A DNA stretch of 64,000 nucleotides from NCBI GenBank assembly GCA_937911865.1, contig CALDSK010000308.1, positions 1 to 64,000 of the forward strand, given 5' to 3'. Below the pieces are notes generated by a model. That model was not told the DNA's origin. It made no database searches and was given only the letters and a program-made list of their open reading frames with translations. A program made the position numbers and the translations under genes. This DNA comes from an uncultured Synechococcus sp. GTDB taxonomy: Bacteria > Cyanobacteriota > Cyanobacteriia > Phormidesmidales > Phormidesmidaceae. Positions 16,428 to 25,568 of this stretch are shown one piece after another. Numbering within the stretch: the stretch's first letter is position 1; the number at the start of each line of letters is the position of its first letter.

Positions 16428-16459
16428 TTTGTAACTTAAAGTTAACATATCGTTACAAA
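16428..16459. promoter_or_regulatory. Inverted repeat upstream of OCP
   Basis: TTTGTAAC (16428-16435) and GTTACAAA (16452-16459) are perfect inverted 8-mers around a 16-base AT-rich centre that itself holds AACTTAAAGTT. It lies about 125-155 bases upstream of the OCP start codon. A dimeric regulator site is plausible; no known consensus was matched. Confidence 0.4.
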
Positions 16460-16514
16460 AACGATGACGATGAAATGCTTAAGACATTTTTATCGCCACC
16501 ATAAAGAAGAGAAA

Positions 16515-16544
16515 GCAGTCTCGTGAATATACTCAGGAGACTGC
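16515..16544 (-). terminator. Terminator after TPR-like protein gene
   Basis: GCAGTCTC (16515-16522) pairs with GAGACTGC (16537-16544), and the stem extends with flanking GAAAG/CTTTC on both sides. Read on the minus strand it is followed by TTTCTCTT. It separates the TPR-like gene from the OCP promoter. Confidence 0.75.
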
Positions 16545-16612
16545 CTTTCTGCGGAGATCTGATTACAGCCGTTTAGGCGTCTTAATTGCTCAATTTTCAG
16601 ACTTGATAAGCT

Positions 16613-18265
16613 TTAACCTCGGATAAGCTCGTGTGCTTCGTCTAGGAGCTGGACAGCGTTTGAAGAGTCAGGAGCGCTGCCAAGAAGAGTTTGAAGCGGG
16701 TTAGAGATTCTCTGTGCCCACCGAGCCCAGAATGAGCTAGCTGGGGCATCGTATTGAGCTGCGATCGCTATCAAGGTCTCTGCTTTGTATTCTGTGGGTG
16801 TAATTTGGTCAGCTATGGCTGTGGCCTGGTCAAACTGCTGTTGCTTGGCAAACTCAGTCGCTGCGCATGATCGTAGCCAGTCGGCAGGCTGCGGGTTTGA
16901 TTCCAAAAGCTCAATCGAATTAACCACCTGTTCAGCCTGTCCTGCTGCGCAATAGGCCTGACCGATTTCTGGCAAGTAATCGATCATGTCAGGCTGCGTT
17001 GCAATCTGCTGAGCCTGGTCGTACTGCTCGGTTTCTAAGTAGGCGCGCATCATGCTTAGCCGAGTGAATTCGTCTTGGCCAATTGAGCTAGCAACGCGAT
17101 TGGCCTCTTCAACTTCGCCGGCTTTAGCATATGCCGCAGCGATGTCTCCATAGGCCCGCATGCTTTCGCTGCTGTTTTCCATAGCAGACGCTAGCTGAGT
17201 CGCCTGTTCAAACTTGCCCAGTTCAGTATATCCGTTGACGATGATAGCTTGAGCTACGCCAACCGTCCGACCTGATAGCTCTTCTAGCGCGGCGTTGGCG
17301 GCCGCAAAGGCGTCATCAGCTTGCTGATCGCTACCTAGCTGACTGTAGAGTACCGCTGCACGCACCCATGAGTGAACTGCTTCAAAAGGGCCTTCTGCTG
17401 GTAGAACGTTAGATGTGGCTTCGTCCATAACCGATAGGCTTTGTTCTGGTTTGTCTAGCTCCGCGAGTACTTCTGCTATGGCTAGACGCTCGTAGACTTG
17501 CATGTCGCTGCTAATAAGATCTTCAGGTGACAATATTTGCTGCAATAAGTCACTTTCTTCTATCAAGAATGTCGCTAGCTGAGGATTGCCCTTTTGGCTT
17601 AGCAGCGACGCACCCGCTAGCGGCACTAGGGTGAAGAAGGGATCATCACTTTCTTCTGCAGCCATTTCTGCGGCTAGATCAACAGAACGCGTGATAATTT
17701 GCTTAGCTTTTCTTTGCTGCCCTGCCTCATAGAAATCACCTGCAATTTCTATCATGGTCATGGGCGAAAAATAATTGTGGCTCCCTTCTGCGATGTGTAG
17801 CGCTAGGTCTAGGTGATCTGATTCGAGATATTCTCTCGATCGATTCAGCAGTGATTCGCCAGGCGTAGTGCCGCTAGTAAAACAGTTTTCTACATCGTTA
17901 TCGCGCTCATTGGCTGTTTTATAGGCTTGAGTAAGAAAGGCCTCTCCTTTCTCTACCTGCCCTGCCGCGCGATAGCCCGCGCCAATTTTGAGCCATACGT
18001 TGGCTTCATAGCAGCTGCTACCCTCGTAGGTCTCAGCCTGTTCTAGAAGAGAAATTGCTTTTTCTGACTGTTCGGCGATCGCATATCCGAACGCCAGGTC
18101 TGCTAGCTGCCCAGCCTGGCCGTGCTCAAGTTCCTGAGTTGAGGTTGCCTGAGTTGAAGTTGCCTGAGTTGAGGCTGATTGAGCCAACACAGGCATACCG
18201 GTGCTCAAGAGAGCTAGTAACGCTAAACTACTGCCAACTGAAGACTTCAAAGAGAGCTTTGACAT
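16613..18265 (-). CDS. Secreted TPR-like repeat protein
   Basis: About 550 residues. The start is ATG 18265, giving a signal peptide (SSLALLALLSTGMPVLAQS) with likely cleavage after VLA-Q. The mature protein opens with a small Ser/Thr/Gln repeat (STQAT three times), encoded by a 15-base DNA repeat. The rest is built of helix-turn-helix pairs of tetratricopeptide type, for example FGYAIAEQSEKAISLLEQAE, IGAGYRAAGQVEKGEAFL and AYAKAGEVEEANRVA. No enzyme domain is seen. It is probably a periplasmic or surface scaffold. It lies upstream of OCP on the same strand but a strong terminator follows it. Confidence 0.75.
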   Translation of the reverse strand: MSKLSLKSSVGSSLALLALLSTGMPVLAQSASTQATSTQATSTQELEHGQAGQLADLAFGYAIAEQSEKAISLLEQAETYEGSSCYEANVWLKIGAGYRAAGQVEKGEAFLTQAYKTANERDNDVENCFTSGTTPGESLLNRSREYLESDHLDLALHIAEGSHNYFSPMTMIEIAGDFYEAGQQRKAKQIITRSVDLAAEMAAEESDDPFFTLVPLAGASLLSQKGNPQLATFLIEESDLLQQILSPEDLISSDMQVYERLAIAEVLAELDKPEQSLSVMDEATSNVLPAEGPFEAVHSWVRAAVLYSQLGSDQQADDAFAAANAALEELSGRTVGVAQAIIVNGYTELGKFEQATQLASAMENSSESMRAYGDIAAAYAKAGEVEEANRVASSIGQDEFTRLSMMRAYLETEQYDQAQQIATQPDMIDYLPEIGQAYCAAGQAEQVVNSIELLESNPQPADWLRSCAATEFAKQQQFDQATAIADQITPTEYKAETLIAIAAQYDAPASSFWARWAQRISNPLQTLLGSAPDSSNAVQLLDEAHELIRG

Positions 18266-18447
18266 AACAAAAATCACAAAAGTGTGGGGCTCGTTTCATA
18301 GCAAGCGTTTATGTTTAAGATAGCCGGACAACAGGCCGAAATTGCTACTTCGGTTCAGGCTAGCAATCTTAGATGTGATCAGTGTGTTGGCAATCGTTTA
18401 TCTTCTTTGAAACTTAATAATCAAAGTTGTTGTTAGCCTTGTTGTTT

Positions 18448-20181
18448 TCATAGAAGAGTTTCTTGCTGGAGGCGTGTTTTTCCTGTTTCTAGCAGCGCTT
18501 TCCATTCTGACTGGCCCAGTACCTGGCAGCGACGGTTCAGGCACCAGCTAAGCCCAGCGATGATGGTGAGTTGAACTGCGATCGCCAAACACATCTCCAA
18601 TATCTGCACCTCATTGATTGCAGCCTGTGGAAACGCTGTCGTGAGCCAAAGAAATCGATGAGATTCGCTGTACGTATCGATTTCTCCCATCGCAAGCAGA
18701 ATTGGCCAGCCTGCAATCACTGCTGCCACTGCGCCAATCGCTAGCCAGCGCCAGTGAAGGAAGTTAGACAGCGAAATCCACTGTACGACTAAAGAACAGA
18801 TAATGAGCGCCGCTGCACAGCATAGCCAAGTCCAGAAGATTGATGGCGGGTGCATGGTTCCAACTATCAAGCCTTGCGCGCCGACACCTAGCAATAAAAC
18901 ACCGCCGATGATGGCCATATTCGTGACAAAGGCGAAGGCTGAAGGACTGCCATCGTGATGAAATAAATCTGCTACGGAGCGCGACGTTTGATGGCGATAC
19001 CGGGTCCAGTCCAACAGACTTTGTTTAGATGGCAGCAGCAGAAACATCAGAAGCAAGCTCCAAATCATCATCGAAATTGGGTAGCCCCAAAAATACTCGG
19101 AAATGTATCCGGTTGGTTGGAGTTGCGTCTTCTCAGGAATGTACTGCATTTCGAAGCCCAATATAATGACTGATAAATACAGCGTTAAACCATAGCTTTG
19201 TCGCTTGCTGAGAAGCGTATTGGTTGGCATTTGAAACTTGCGCTCTAGCACGGTCCAAAACCATAGCCCTAGCACCAGCGCATTGGCTAGCGCAAAGAGT
19301 AGAAACCAGCTCACGCGATCGCCTACTGGCAAATACAACCAGCTCAAGCTTCTAAACAGACCGTTCCCTGGACCTTGGTCGAAAGGAAATAGAGTACGAC
19401 CGTCTGTTCCCTTTACTAGCCAGGCTGTGAGCACTTGTAGTGGGTTGAACAGGTGAAACCAGTCGGCAGAACTTCGGGTGTGTGTAATATTTAGACCTAG
19501 CGTTAGCAAGCCAAAACTGAGGCCAGAAATTAACCAGGTTTGTAGTCCCTGTAGGCCGGTCCCTAGTAGGGCAAACCAAAGCCCTGCGGCGTAAAAGCAA
19601 AAAGTAAGCGCGCCTAGCAGGCTATAAAATCCTAGAATAGCGGTGAGGGGATAGGTGCTGCCCAAGCCCGTCAACAGATGTAGCGGCAGCAATAGCCCAA
19701 TGCCCAGGTACAACAGAATAGGGACACCCAGCAGCTTCCCTACTAAAATCTCTCGTCTTGAGAGTGGACTCATTCGTAAAAAGTTGATGGTTCCCCGCCG
19801 AGACTCTTTTGAGAGATCGGCTGCCAGTAGATAAACGCCAGCGACAATTAGGGTCCATACCAGCACGAAACTGAGGTCGCGAAATACATCTGCCCAGACA
19901 AACGTCCAATCAATTAAAGGCATTTTCCCTGGGCCTAGCTCGCAGTATTGGTTGCTATCGACTAAGCGCAAGCAGTAGCGAGAATTGCTGTACTTCCCCG
20001 TTGGTAGCTGGGTGAGGCGTTGAAAAACAACGGCTCCCTGTACCAGAAGAGAGAATAATCCGGTTAGGATGACGTTGCGCCAGCGTAGCCTGCCCTGCCA
20101 TTCGCGCAGTAGCTGTGGGTTGAAATGCCCTACTCGGTCGAAGAGCGTTTCAGAGAAGTAAGTGAGTAGTTTTGGGCTCAT
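18448..20181 (-). CDS. ABC-2 type transporter permease
   Basis: A 577-residue integral membrane protein with roughly 12 hydrophobic helices. Cytoplasmic segment SKESRRGTINFLRMSPLSRREILVGKLLG is the ABC-2 permease motif in which the transmembrane domain contacts its ATPase (the coupling helix after the first helices). Its ATG overlaps the stop of the ATPase gene (TAATG), so the two are translationally coupled. It is longer than many ABC-2 permeases, and may be a fused pair of six-helix units. The substrate is not deducible; this family exports lipids, polysaccharides, drugs or peptides. Confidence 0.85.
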   Translation of the reverse strand: MSPKLLTYFSETLFDRVGHFNPQLLREWQGRLRWRNVILTGLFSLLVQGAVVFQRLTQLPTGKYSNSRYCLRLVDSNQYCELGPGKMPLIDWTFVWADVFRDLSFVLVWTLIVAGVYLLAADLSKESRRGTINFLRMSPLSRREILVGKLLGVPILLYLGIGLLLPLHLLTGLGSTYPLTAILGFYSLLGALTFCFYAAGLWFALLGTGLQGLQTWLISGLSFGLLTLGLNITHTRSSADWFHLFNPLQVLTAWLVKGTDGRTLFPFDQGPGNGLFRSLSWLYLPVGDRVSWFLLFALANALVLGLWFWTVLERKFQMPTNTLLSKRQSYGLTLYLSVIILGFEMQYIPEKTQLQPTGYISEYFWGYPISMMIWSLLLMFLLLPSKQSLLDWTRYRHQTSRSVADLFHHDGSPSAFAFVTNMAIIGGVLLLGVGAQGLIVGTMHPPSIFWTWLCCAAALIICSLVVQWISLSNFLHWRWLAIGAVAAVIAGWPILLAMGEIDTYSESHRFLWLTTAFPQAAINEVQILEMCLAIAVQLTIIAGLSWCLNRRCQVLGQSEWKALLETGKTRLQQETLL

Positions 20182-21251
20182 TATGACACCTGTTTGTGGT
20201 CTAAATGCTTGAGGAAGATGGTTTCGAGACTTTCACGCGTGTGATTGAACTGCCGGATGGGAATGCCTGTGGCAATGAGCGATCGCAACAAGTCTCCTGC
20301 TGCTTGGTCATCACCGGTAAACTCCACGCAAATTTCGTGTTCAGATACGGGTGTTTGAGAGACCACGCAAGTGTGTTCGCTGAGGGCTTGCGCCAGCGCT
20401 TGCCGATCGCCCAAGGTCGCAACAAAAATCTGCTGCTGACTGAGGCGGTCGTACAGCTCGATGATAGGTGCGCTTTCGACCAGGTAGCCAAGCTCCATAA
20501 TGCCGATAGTGGTGCAAAAGTCGGCCAGATCACTGAGTACGTGCGAAGAAATCAGGACGGTCATACCGTCTTTCTGAAGCTTTTTGATGATGTCGCGAAA
20601 TTCCATGCGGGCCACCGGGTCTAGGCCTGACACGGGTTCGTCAAGGACCAGCACAGAAGGGCGGTGAATGATGGCTCTTGCTAGCCCAAGGCGTTGCTTC
20701 ATCCCGCGCGATAGTTCTGTGGTGCGGCTACAGTGTTTGCTGCTGAGCTGAACCAAGTCTAGGATTTCGTAGAGGCGATCGCGCCTTAACTTTGGTGGGA
20801 TGCTATACAGCCGGGCGAAATAGTCTAAGTACTGCCACACCGTTAGGTCGTCGTACAGTGGGTAATCGTCTGGCAAAAAGCCGATACAGCGCTGTAGCTG
20901 CGGTGAGCTTTTGTCTTGCCGAAAGGGTTCGCCCCCAATGAAGACTTCTCCTAGCGTAGGCGACTGCGCACCTACCATCATCGACATCAGCGTGGTCTTT
21001 CCTGCACCGTTGGGGCCGATGAGGCCATAGACTTCACCCGAAAAGAGATCGAGGTCAATATCGTTGACCACCGTTTTTCGCTGGAAGCGTTTGGTGAGGT
21101 TGCGAACAGACAGTGTTGGGCTGTCAGTTCGCGACAGGTGAGCTGATCGATGTGGATGTATGGGTACAGAAGTCATCTGATAGTTAAAGCTAAGACCTGC
21201 GTAGGCGCTATCTGAGCTGAAGTTGTTGGAAGTGATTTCTGGAGACTTCAC
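20181..21251 (-). CDS. ABC transporter ATP-binding protein
   Basis: The ATPase subunit of the exporter whose permease follows. Walker A is GLIGPNGAGKTTLM, the signature is ELSRGMKQRLGLARAI, Walker B is VLVLDEPVSGLDP, and the H-loop is VLISSHVLSDL. After the nucleotide-binding core (about 45-260) it has an extra C-terminal domain of about 90 residues, as in CcmA/NatA-like exporter ATPases. The GTG at 21251 is the first possible start; an internal ATG about 25 codons later is also possible because the core begins around residue 47. Confidence 0.93.
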   Translation of the reverse strand: MKSPEITSNNFSSDSAYAGLSFNYQMTSVPIHPHRSAHLSRTDSPTLSVRNLTKRFQRKTVVNDIDLDLFSGEVYGLIGPNGAGKTTLMSMMVGAQSPTLGEVFIGGEPFRQDKSSPQLQRCIGFLPDDYPLYDDLTVWQYLDYFARLYSIPPKLRRDRLYEILDLVQLSSKHCSRTTELSRGMKQRLGLARAIIHRPSVLVLDEPVSGLDPVARMEFRDIIKKLQKDGMTVLISSHVLSDLADFCTTIGIMELGYLVESAPIIELYDRLSQQQIFVATLGDRQALAQALSEHTCVVSQTPVSEHEICVEFTGDDQAAGDLLRSLIATGIPIRQFNHTRESLETIFLKHLDHKQVS

Positions 21252-21500
21252 CTATCACTTCAACCTTTCCGGAAAGTACGAACGCAGAGATCGTGCGCTA
21301 TGTTCTAGACGCGGTGGTCAGAGCAGATATAGACTCTAACAATATTCACAACAATCCATGCTTTCGAACTCTAGTTACGTTTCCTTGAGCGCTTTCTGGA
21401 CGTCTTCTAAATGTCTTCTAGAAAAAATTGTAGAGAAGACAGACGCTTCTTTTTTATAGAGGCATAGAGGCTTGTTTGACTATTGTCGGTAGTCCATTTT

Positions 21501-21871
21501 TTACTCAGAGGTGATTGGCAAATGAACTAGACCTGAAACTATCCATAATCGACGTTCCTGTAGCCGATTGCTGCTGTTGAGCTGTAGTAACCAAACCGTA
21601 GTACGTGCTATAGCAGTGAATGGTATCAGCTCACCATTCTTAGTCTGAAAATGCGTTTGCCAACTATCTCGCCTGGGTTGATATAGCCGCGTAATTTTCT
21701 TCGTTTTTGGATCAATAGAGGCAATATCACTGCCCTTAAATGTGTTGCAGAGCTTGCAGGCTAACGCAAGATTATCTGCATCTGTCTGTCCACCATGCTT
21801 TATTCACAGCAATTATGAGCACGCTCTGTTACCACTCGTCGTAAAGGTGCTGAAATGTAAGTCTTACTCAT
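21501..21871 (-). pseudogene. HNH endonuclease, broken by internal deletion and frameshift
   Basis: ATG at 21871 overlaps the stop of the upstream small gene (ATGA) and starts MSKTYISAPLRRVVTERAHNCCE, then TAA. In the next frame the sequence resumes with IKHGGQTDADNLALACKLCNTFKGSD and continues without a stop for about 85 more residues to 21501 (ends VSGLVHLPITSE). In intact cyanobacterial homologues the two parts are joined by about 20-25 residues that contain the second Cys of the first CxxC and the catalytic VDH core; these are missing here. So the nuclease has lost its active site and reading frame. Both flanks are otherwise well preserved, suggesting a recent event. Confidence 0.85.
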
Positions 21872-22233
21872 GCAACACTGGTCTGCTCCTGCAGCTTGAG
21901 ATAAGCCCTTGCTTTTGCTGTTCGAACGACATGTTCTAAATATTCGTATTGCTTCCAAAGGAGGGCTTCTTGTTTACTCAATGACTCTGCTTTGTACCTG
22001 TCTGATAGCTGGTCAATTTGAGTTTGCAAGCCTGGTGAGGGCCGCAGTGCCAAAACCTCCTCTGGCGTTGGCAGATTAGCTAAAAAATTCATTACTTCCG
22101 AGAACCCGTTAAACCCTTCCTGTGGCCGAGCGGTTAGTTCATCAAGGCCTAGCGCCAGAACTTCAGGTATTTGCGCTTCAAGGCCGCTAATTTTACTGAA
22201 AAGGTCTTCGGGAAGATCGAGGGTAATTTGCAT
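21868..22233 (-). CDS. Small protein coupled to HNH nuclease remnant (possible antitoxin or partner)
   Basis: A 121-residue protein beginning MQITLDLPEDLFSKISGLEA, an N-terminal beta-strand-helix pattern like many small cyanobacterial antitoxin-like proteins, then a helical part (LSKQEALLWKQYEYLEHVVR). Similar genes commonly precede HNH endonuclease genes in cyanobacteria, and here its stop codon overlaps the start of the HNH pseudogene by four bases. Whether the pair is a toxin-antitoxin system or a different two-gene unit is not settled. The gene itself looks intact even though its partner is dead. Confidence 0.7.
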   Translation of the reverse strand: MQITLDLPEDLFSKISGLEAQIPEVLALGLDELTARPQEGFNGFSEVMNFLANLPTPEEVLALRPSPGLQTQIDQLSDRYKAESLSKQEALLWKQYEYLEHVVRTAKARAYLKLQEQTSVA

Positions 22234-22462
22234 ATCGAGTGTCAGAATACTGTTTCTGCTTTCACTGGCTATGCCTGATTATAAATGATGGATTTGACCC
22301 TTCCATTTGTTCCAGGTGGCCTCGTTAGTGCCATAAGGCATCGAGTCATTTGCCATACCAACCATTGTCCTTCATTACAGATATGTGGCATCAAGACAAC
22401 TCGATAACTCAGATACCGTGGCGGGAATTCTGGGTGTTAGGTGAGTAGGAGTTGATTGGTCC

Positions 22463-23986
22463 ATGAGAAAGATTGGGTTTGCGTCATGGATGCTCGCTGC
22501 GACGATGGCTATTGTTCCTCGTGCTGCTTCAGCTCGTGATACTGCTGCTGAGGTGGCTGCTATTCAATTAACGACACTGCCCTCCATTGAACTGGCTCAG
22601 GTGACGAGTGTTTTTGAGCTGTCAGATGTGCAGCCCGGCGACTGGGCTTTTAGCGCCCTTCAGCGTCTGGTAGAAGACTATGGCTGTCTGGAGGGTTATC
22701 CCGAGCGCTCTTTCAGGGGCGATCGCGCGCTGACTCGCTATGAGTTCGCTGCTGGGCTCAATGCCTGTTTAGACGTTGTCATTCCGCTGGTGTCAGTTGA
22801 CGAGCCTGACGTTATTCGTCGGCTGTATCAAGAGTTTGCCGCCGAGCTGAGCGTTTTAAGAAGCCGGGTCGATGGCTTGGAGGCTGACGTTGCTGAGCTA
22901 GAGGCTAATCAATTCTCTACCACGACTCGGTTTACAGGGACGTTGAATGCGCATTTGGTTTTGCCTTTTGGTGATGCGGATGAAGGGCGCGATCGCGTGA
23001 TTGCTCAAGACCCTTTGGCTGCACCCTCAGCGCTTGACAATCGTGTGGGTGGAGCAGAAGCTGATGCTACTTTCGACTACGAGGCATCGCTCAATCTCAC
23101 AACTAGCTTTACTGGTGAAGATCGACTGCGGATTAATGTATCGGCAACCGATGCAACGGCAGCGCTAGGCAACAGTGAATTTGGGTTGAATAATGCGACC
23201 TTAGGGAACGAAGATAGCGCTAGGCTCGATGAGGTTTCTTATAGCTTTCCGGTAGGCGATCGCATTCACACCACACTCTCAGCTCAAGGGCTTACCCCTG
23301 GTGATTTGGCGAGTAGCCTGATTCAGACCACCGCTGATAATGCTGTCGCCGCGCTTGGCCATCCTGAGTTTTACTTTCTCTACCCTGGTGGTGACTTTAG
23401 CGCAGCGGCCAACATCGATTTGACCAACAGCCTTGTGCTCGATTTGGCCTATCACACAGATGCTAGCAACGAGAATCAATCTGCTCGCGGGCTGTTTGAT
23501 GACTATAGCTATATGGCTCAGCTCAACTTGCTGACTGATGGCCTGATAGATGCCGCCGTTGTCTACTTAGACGGCGATCAAAGTACTGATTTTGCCGGGG
23601 GGACTGGCGCTGTATTGTTGGAGTCCAATGCTATCGAAGTTGCGCCTGAATACACGTTGGCAGGCTTAGTCAGCTTAGATTTGGGCCGTATGGTGATTTC
23701 TGGCCACTATGCGCACAGCCCTGCTGATGGCATAGAGGGTGATCTGGATTCCTATGCTGGCGGTATTACCTTTCCAGGGTTGTTTGGTGAAAATAATGAG
23801 CTTGGCATATACGGTGGTATTTCTCCGGCGATTAATCGCGATCCGCTATTGATTGAAGCCTACTACAGGCTAAATATGAACGAATTCTTTACCCTGACAC
23901 CGGCGCTGATTTATACCGACAGCGACGCTGATGTGGATGATGACGATAACTTCTACGGCGCGGTTCGAGCTGGATTTAGCTTTTAG
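22463..23986 (+). CDS. Outer-membrane porin with SLH domain (iron uptake porin family)
   Basis: A 507-residue outer-membrane porin. The N-terminus has a signal peptide (WMLAATMAIVPRAASA) and then one SLH domain with FELSDVQPGDWAFSALQRLVEDYGCLEGYP and LTRYEFAAGLNACLD, which binds the cell-wall polymer under the outer membrane. A short coiled coil (about 120-150, SVLRSRVDGLEADVAELEAN) links to the OprB-like beta-barrel that fills the rest of the protein and ends in an aromatic residue (AGFSF). Family members take up inorganic ions including iron and small solutes. It is a single gene with no partner and runs in the opposite direction to its neighbours. Confidence 0.9.
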   Translation: MRKIGFASWMLAATMAIVPRAASARDTAAEVAAIQLTTLPSIELAQVTSVFELSDVQPGDWAFSALQRLVEDYGCLEGYPERSFRGDRALTRYEFAAGLNACLDVVIPLVSVDEPDVIRRLYQEFAAELSVLRSRVDGLEADVAELEANQFSTTTRFTGTLNAHLVLPFGDADEGRDRVIAQDPLAAPSALDNRVGGAEADATFDYEASLNLTTSFTGEDRLRINVSATDATAALGNSEFGLNNATLGNEDSARLDEVSYSFPVGDRIHTTLSAQGLTPGDLASSLIQTTADNAVAALGHPEFYFLYPGGDFSAAANIDLTNSLVLDLAYHTDASNENQSARGLFDDYSYMAQLNLLTDGLIDAAVVYLDGDQSTDFAGGTGAVLLESNAIEVAPEYTLAGLVSLDLGRMVISGHYAHSPADGIEGDLDSYAGGITFPGLFGENNELGIYGGISPAINRDPLLIEAYYRLNMNEFFTLTPALIYTDSDADVDDDDNFYGAVRAGFSF

Positions 23987-24051
23987 ATTTAGCCTTTAAA
24001 GCTACCTTTAGAGCGGGTAGCCGCCACTGTGGCTTTTATCAAAGATTGAGG

Positions 24052-25428
24052 TCATGTGTTGGGAGTTGCACGCGTTTGTTTTAATCGGCGCTGGATTTGG
24101 TTAAACCCAGCTTCAAATCCGATGCCGATGGCGCAGCAGGTGAAGGTAACTACTACGAATCTTGGCCAATAGAATGGTATGAGCGGGGTTGCGATCGCCC
24201 ACAGCACCAGATAAACGTTCATGTGAGTGAGGTATATACCGTAGGAATATTTTCCTACGCCTTTTTCAACTATTTGGCTGGCTGCTCTAGCTAGAAAATG
24301 AAGAAAACGAAAGTTGAAATTCGACAGGTTGATTTGAGATAAACAGATAAGACCGCAGAACAAACCGACGGTAAGAAAGACTTCTTGAAAGATGTGGTTA
24401 AGAGTATGGTCTATCCAGCTAAATGCTAGTCCGGTTGCAAAACAACAGAGATTGAAGATTTTGTATTTAGGGTTGAACAGTAGCTGTTCTGTTCCTTTGT
24501 ATAGGGTTAGATGAGACGGCTTCGTCTTATTTACGCTGCAGCTTGTTGATTTGCCAGCAGGCTGAATGACGGCCATCGCTATGTACATGCCAAAGACAAA
24601 CTCAAAAAGTCTAGCCGGGAAAAAGGCAAAAGCAACAGTGGTAGAAAAATCTTCTATTTGTCCTATTAACAAGAAAGAACAAACTGTACGGTACGCTAGC
24701 GAAAACAAAAGTGCTCTTAGCAATAGTTTGGGCCAGCCCCAGGCTTGGCCTAGCCGAATGAGTAGTGGAAAGATGAAATAGAGCTGTAGTGATAACCCTA
24801 TATACCACCAAGCCCCATTCAAGAAGTAGTAATAGTCTGGAATGAAGTTTCGCAGCGTTGTAAACGTGGCCAGTAAAGCCGTCATAACCGACCAGGGATC
24901 TGCCTGCCATAGTTCTTGACCAAAGGGCGCGAAGTTCGGATCGATATAGTAGGCAACTAGAGCCAACACAATGGCTGCCCAGAAAAGTGGAAAGATTCTG
25001 AAAATCCGCTTTTGCCAAAAGGCGACTAGCGGCATGGAACTAGCCGTTTTACTGCCGGTATCTTTCGCGCCATACCGTCTCCACCAAGATGCTGTGAGCC
25101 CGAATCCGCTGATAACTAAGAAAACGTTGACACCAGCGCTGCCCGCAGAAATAAATATCTCTAGAGCCGCAGCCACTGTGTTCTTAATGCCAATATTCTT
25201 AATGCCACCCGCTGTCAGTGCTGCTGCTGTTTCACTGAAATCTAAATAACCCTGAGTATTTCCCATCAGGTGATAAGCAACAATCCATACAATTGCCCAC
25301 CCCTTTACAGTATTCAGGCTGCGGCTAATCAGTTCGTAGGGCTGTTCCGTATGCTTCACGTTGCGGCTGATATTGTGGCTCGTATCGTAGGCGTCCTTAA
25401 CTGCAATAGCGGGGTGGGTGACGTTCAA
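24052..25428 (-). CDS. Acyltransferase family 3 membrane protein (OafA-like)
   Basis: A 458-residue integral membrane O-acyltransferase with about ten helices. The N-terminal catalytic signature is present: LNTVKGWAIVWIVAYHLMG, where the histidine is the family's catalytic residue, followed by GVNVFLVISGFGLTASW and, further on, RRIFRIFPLFWAA-type segment (KRIFRIFPLF). Such enzymes acylate sugars, lipopolysaccharide or other surface glycans. A hydrophilic insert near residues 290-325 (SCSVNKTKPSHLTLYKGTEQ) is not typical. The gene stands alone, convergent with the porin gene, so its acceptor cannot be named. Confidence 0.85.
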   Translation of the reverse strand: MNVTHPAIAVKDAYDTSHNISRNVKHTEQPYELISRSLNTVKGWAIVWIVAYHLMGNTQGYLDFSETAAALTAGGIKNIGIKNTVAAALEIFISAGSAGVNVFLVISGFGLTASWWRRYGAKDTGSKTASSMPLVAFWQKRIFRIFPLFWAAIVLALVAYYIDPNFAPFGQELWQADPWSVMTALLATFTTLRNFIPDYYYFLNGAWWYIGLSLQLYFIFPLLIRLGQAWGWPKLLLRALLFSLAYRTVCSFLLIGQIEDFSTTVAFAFFPARLFEFVFGMYIAMAVIQPAGKSTSCSVNKTKPSHLTLYKGTEQLLFNPKYKIFNLCCFATGLAFSWIDHTLNHIFQEVFLTVGLFCGLICLSQINLSNFNFRFLHFLARAASQIVEKGVGKYSYGIYLTHMNVYLVLWAIATPLIPFYWPRFVVVTFTCCAIGIGFEAGFNQIQRRLKQTRATPNT

Positions 25429-25568
25429 ATGTTGCCCAGAAGTAGCCTTGCTGTGTCCTTGTAGGCGCTACCCGGAGAGGCGTAAAGACCGCCCAGCCAA
25501 AACAGCCACACGCCTTGTCACATTTGGTAAACTGAAAAGCAAACAATATCAAAAGGACTTGCTACGGT

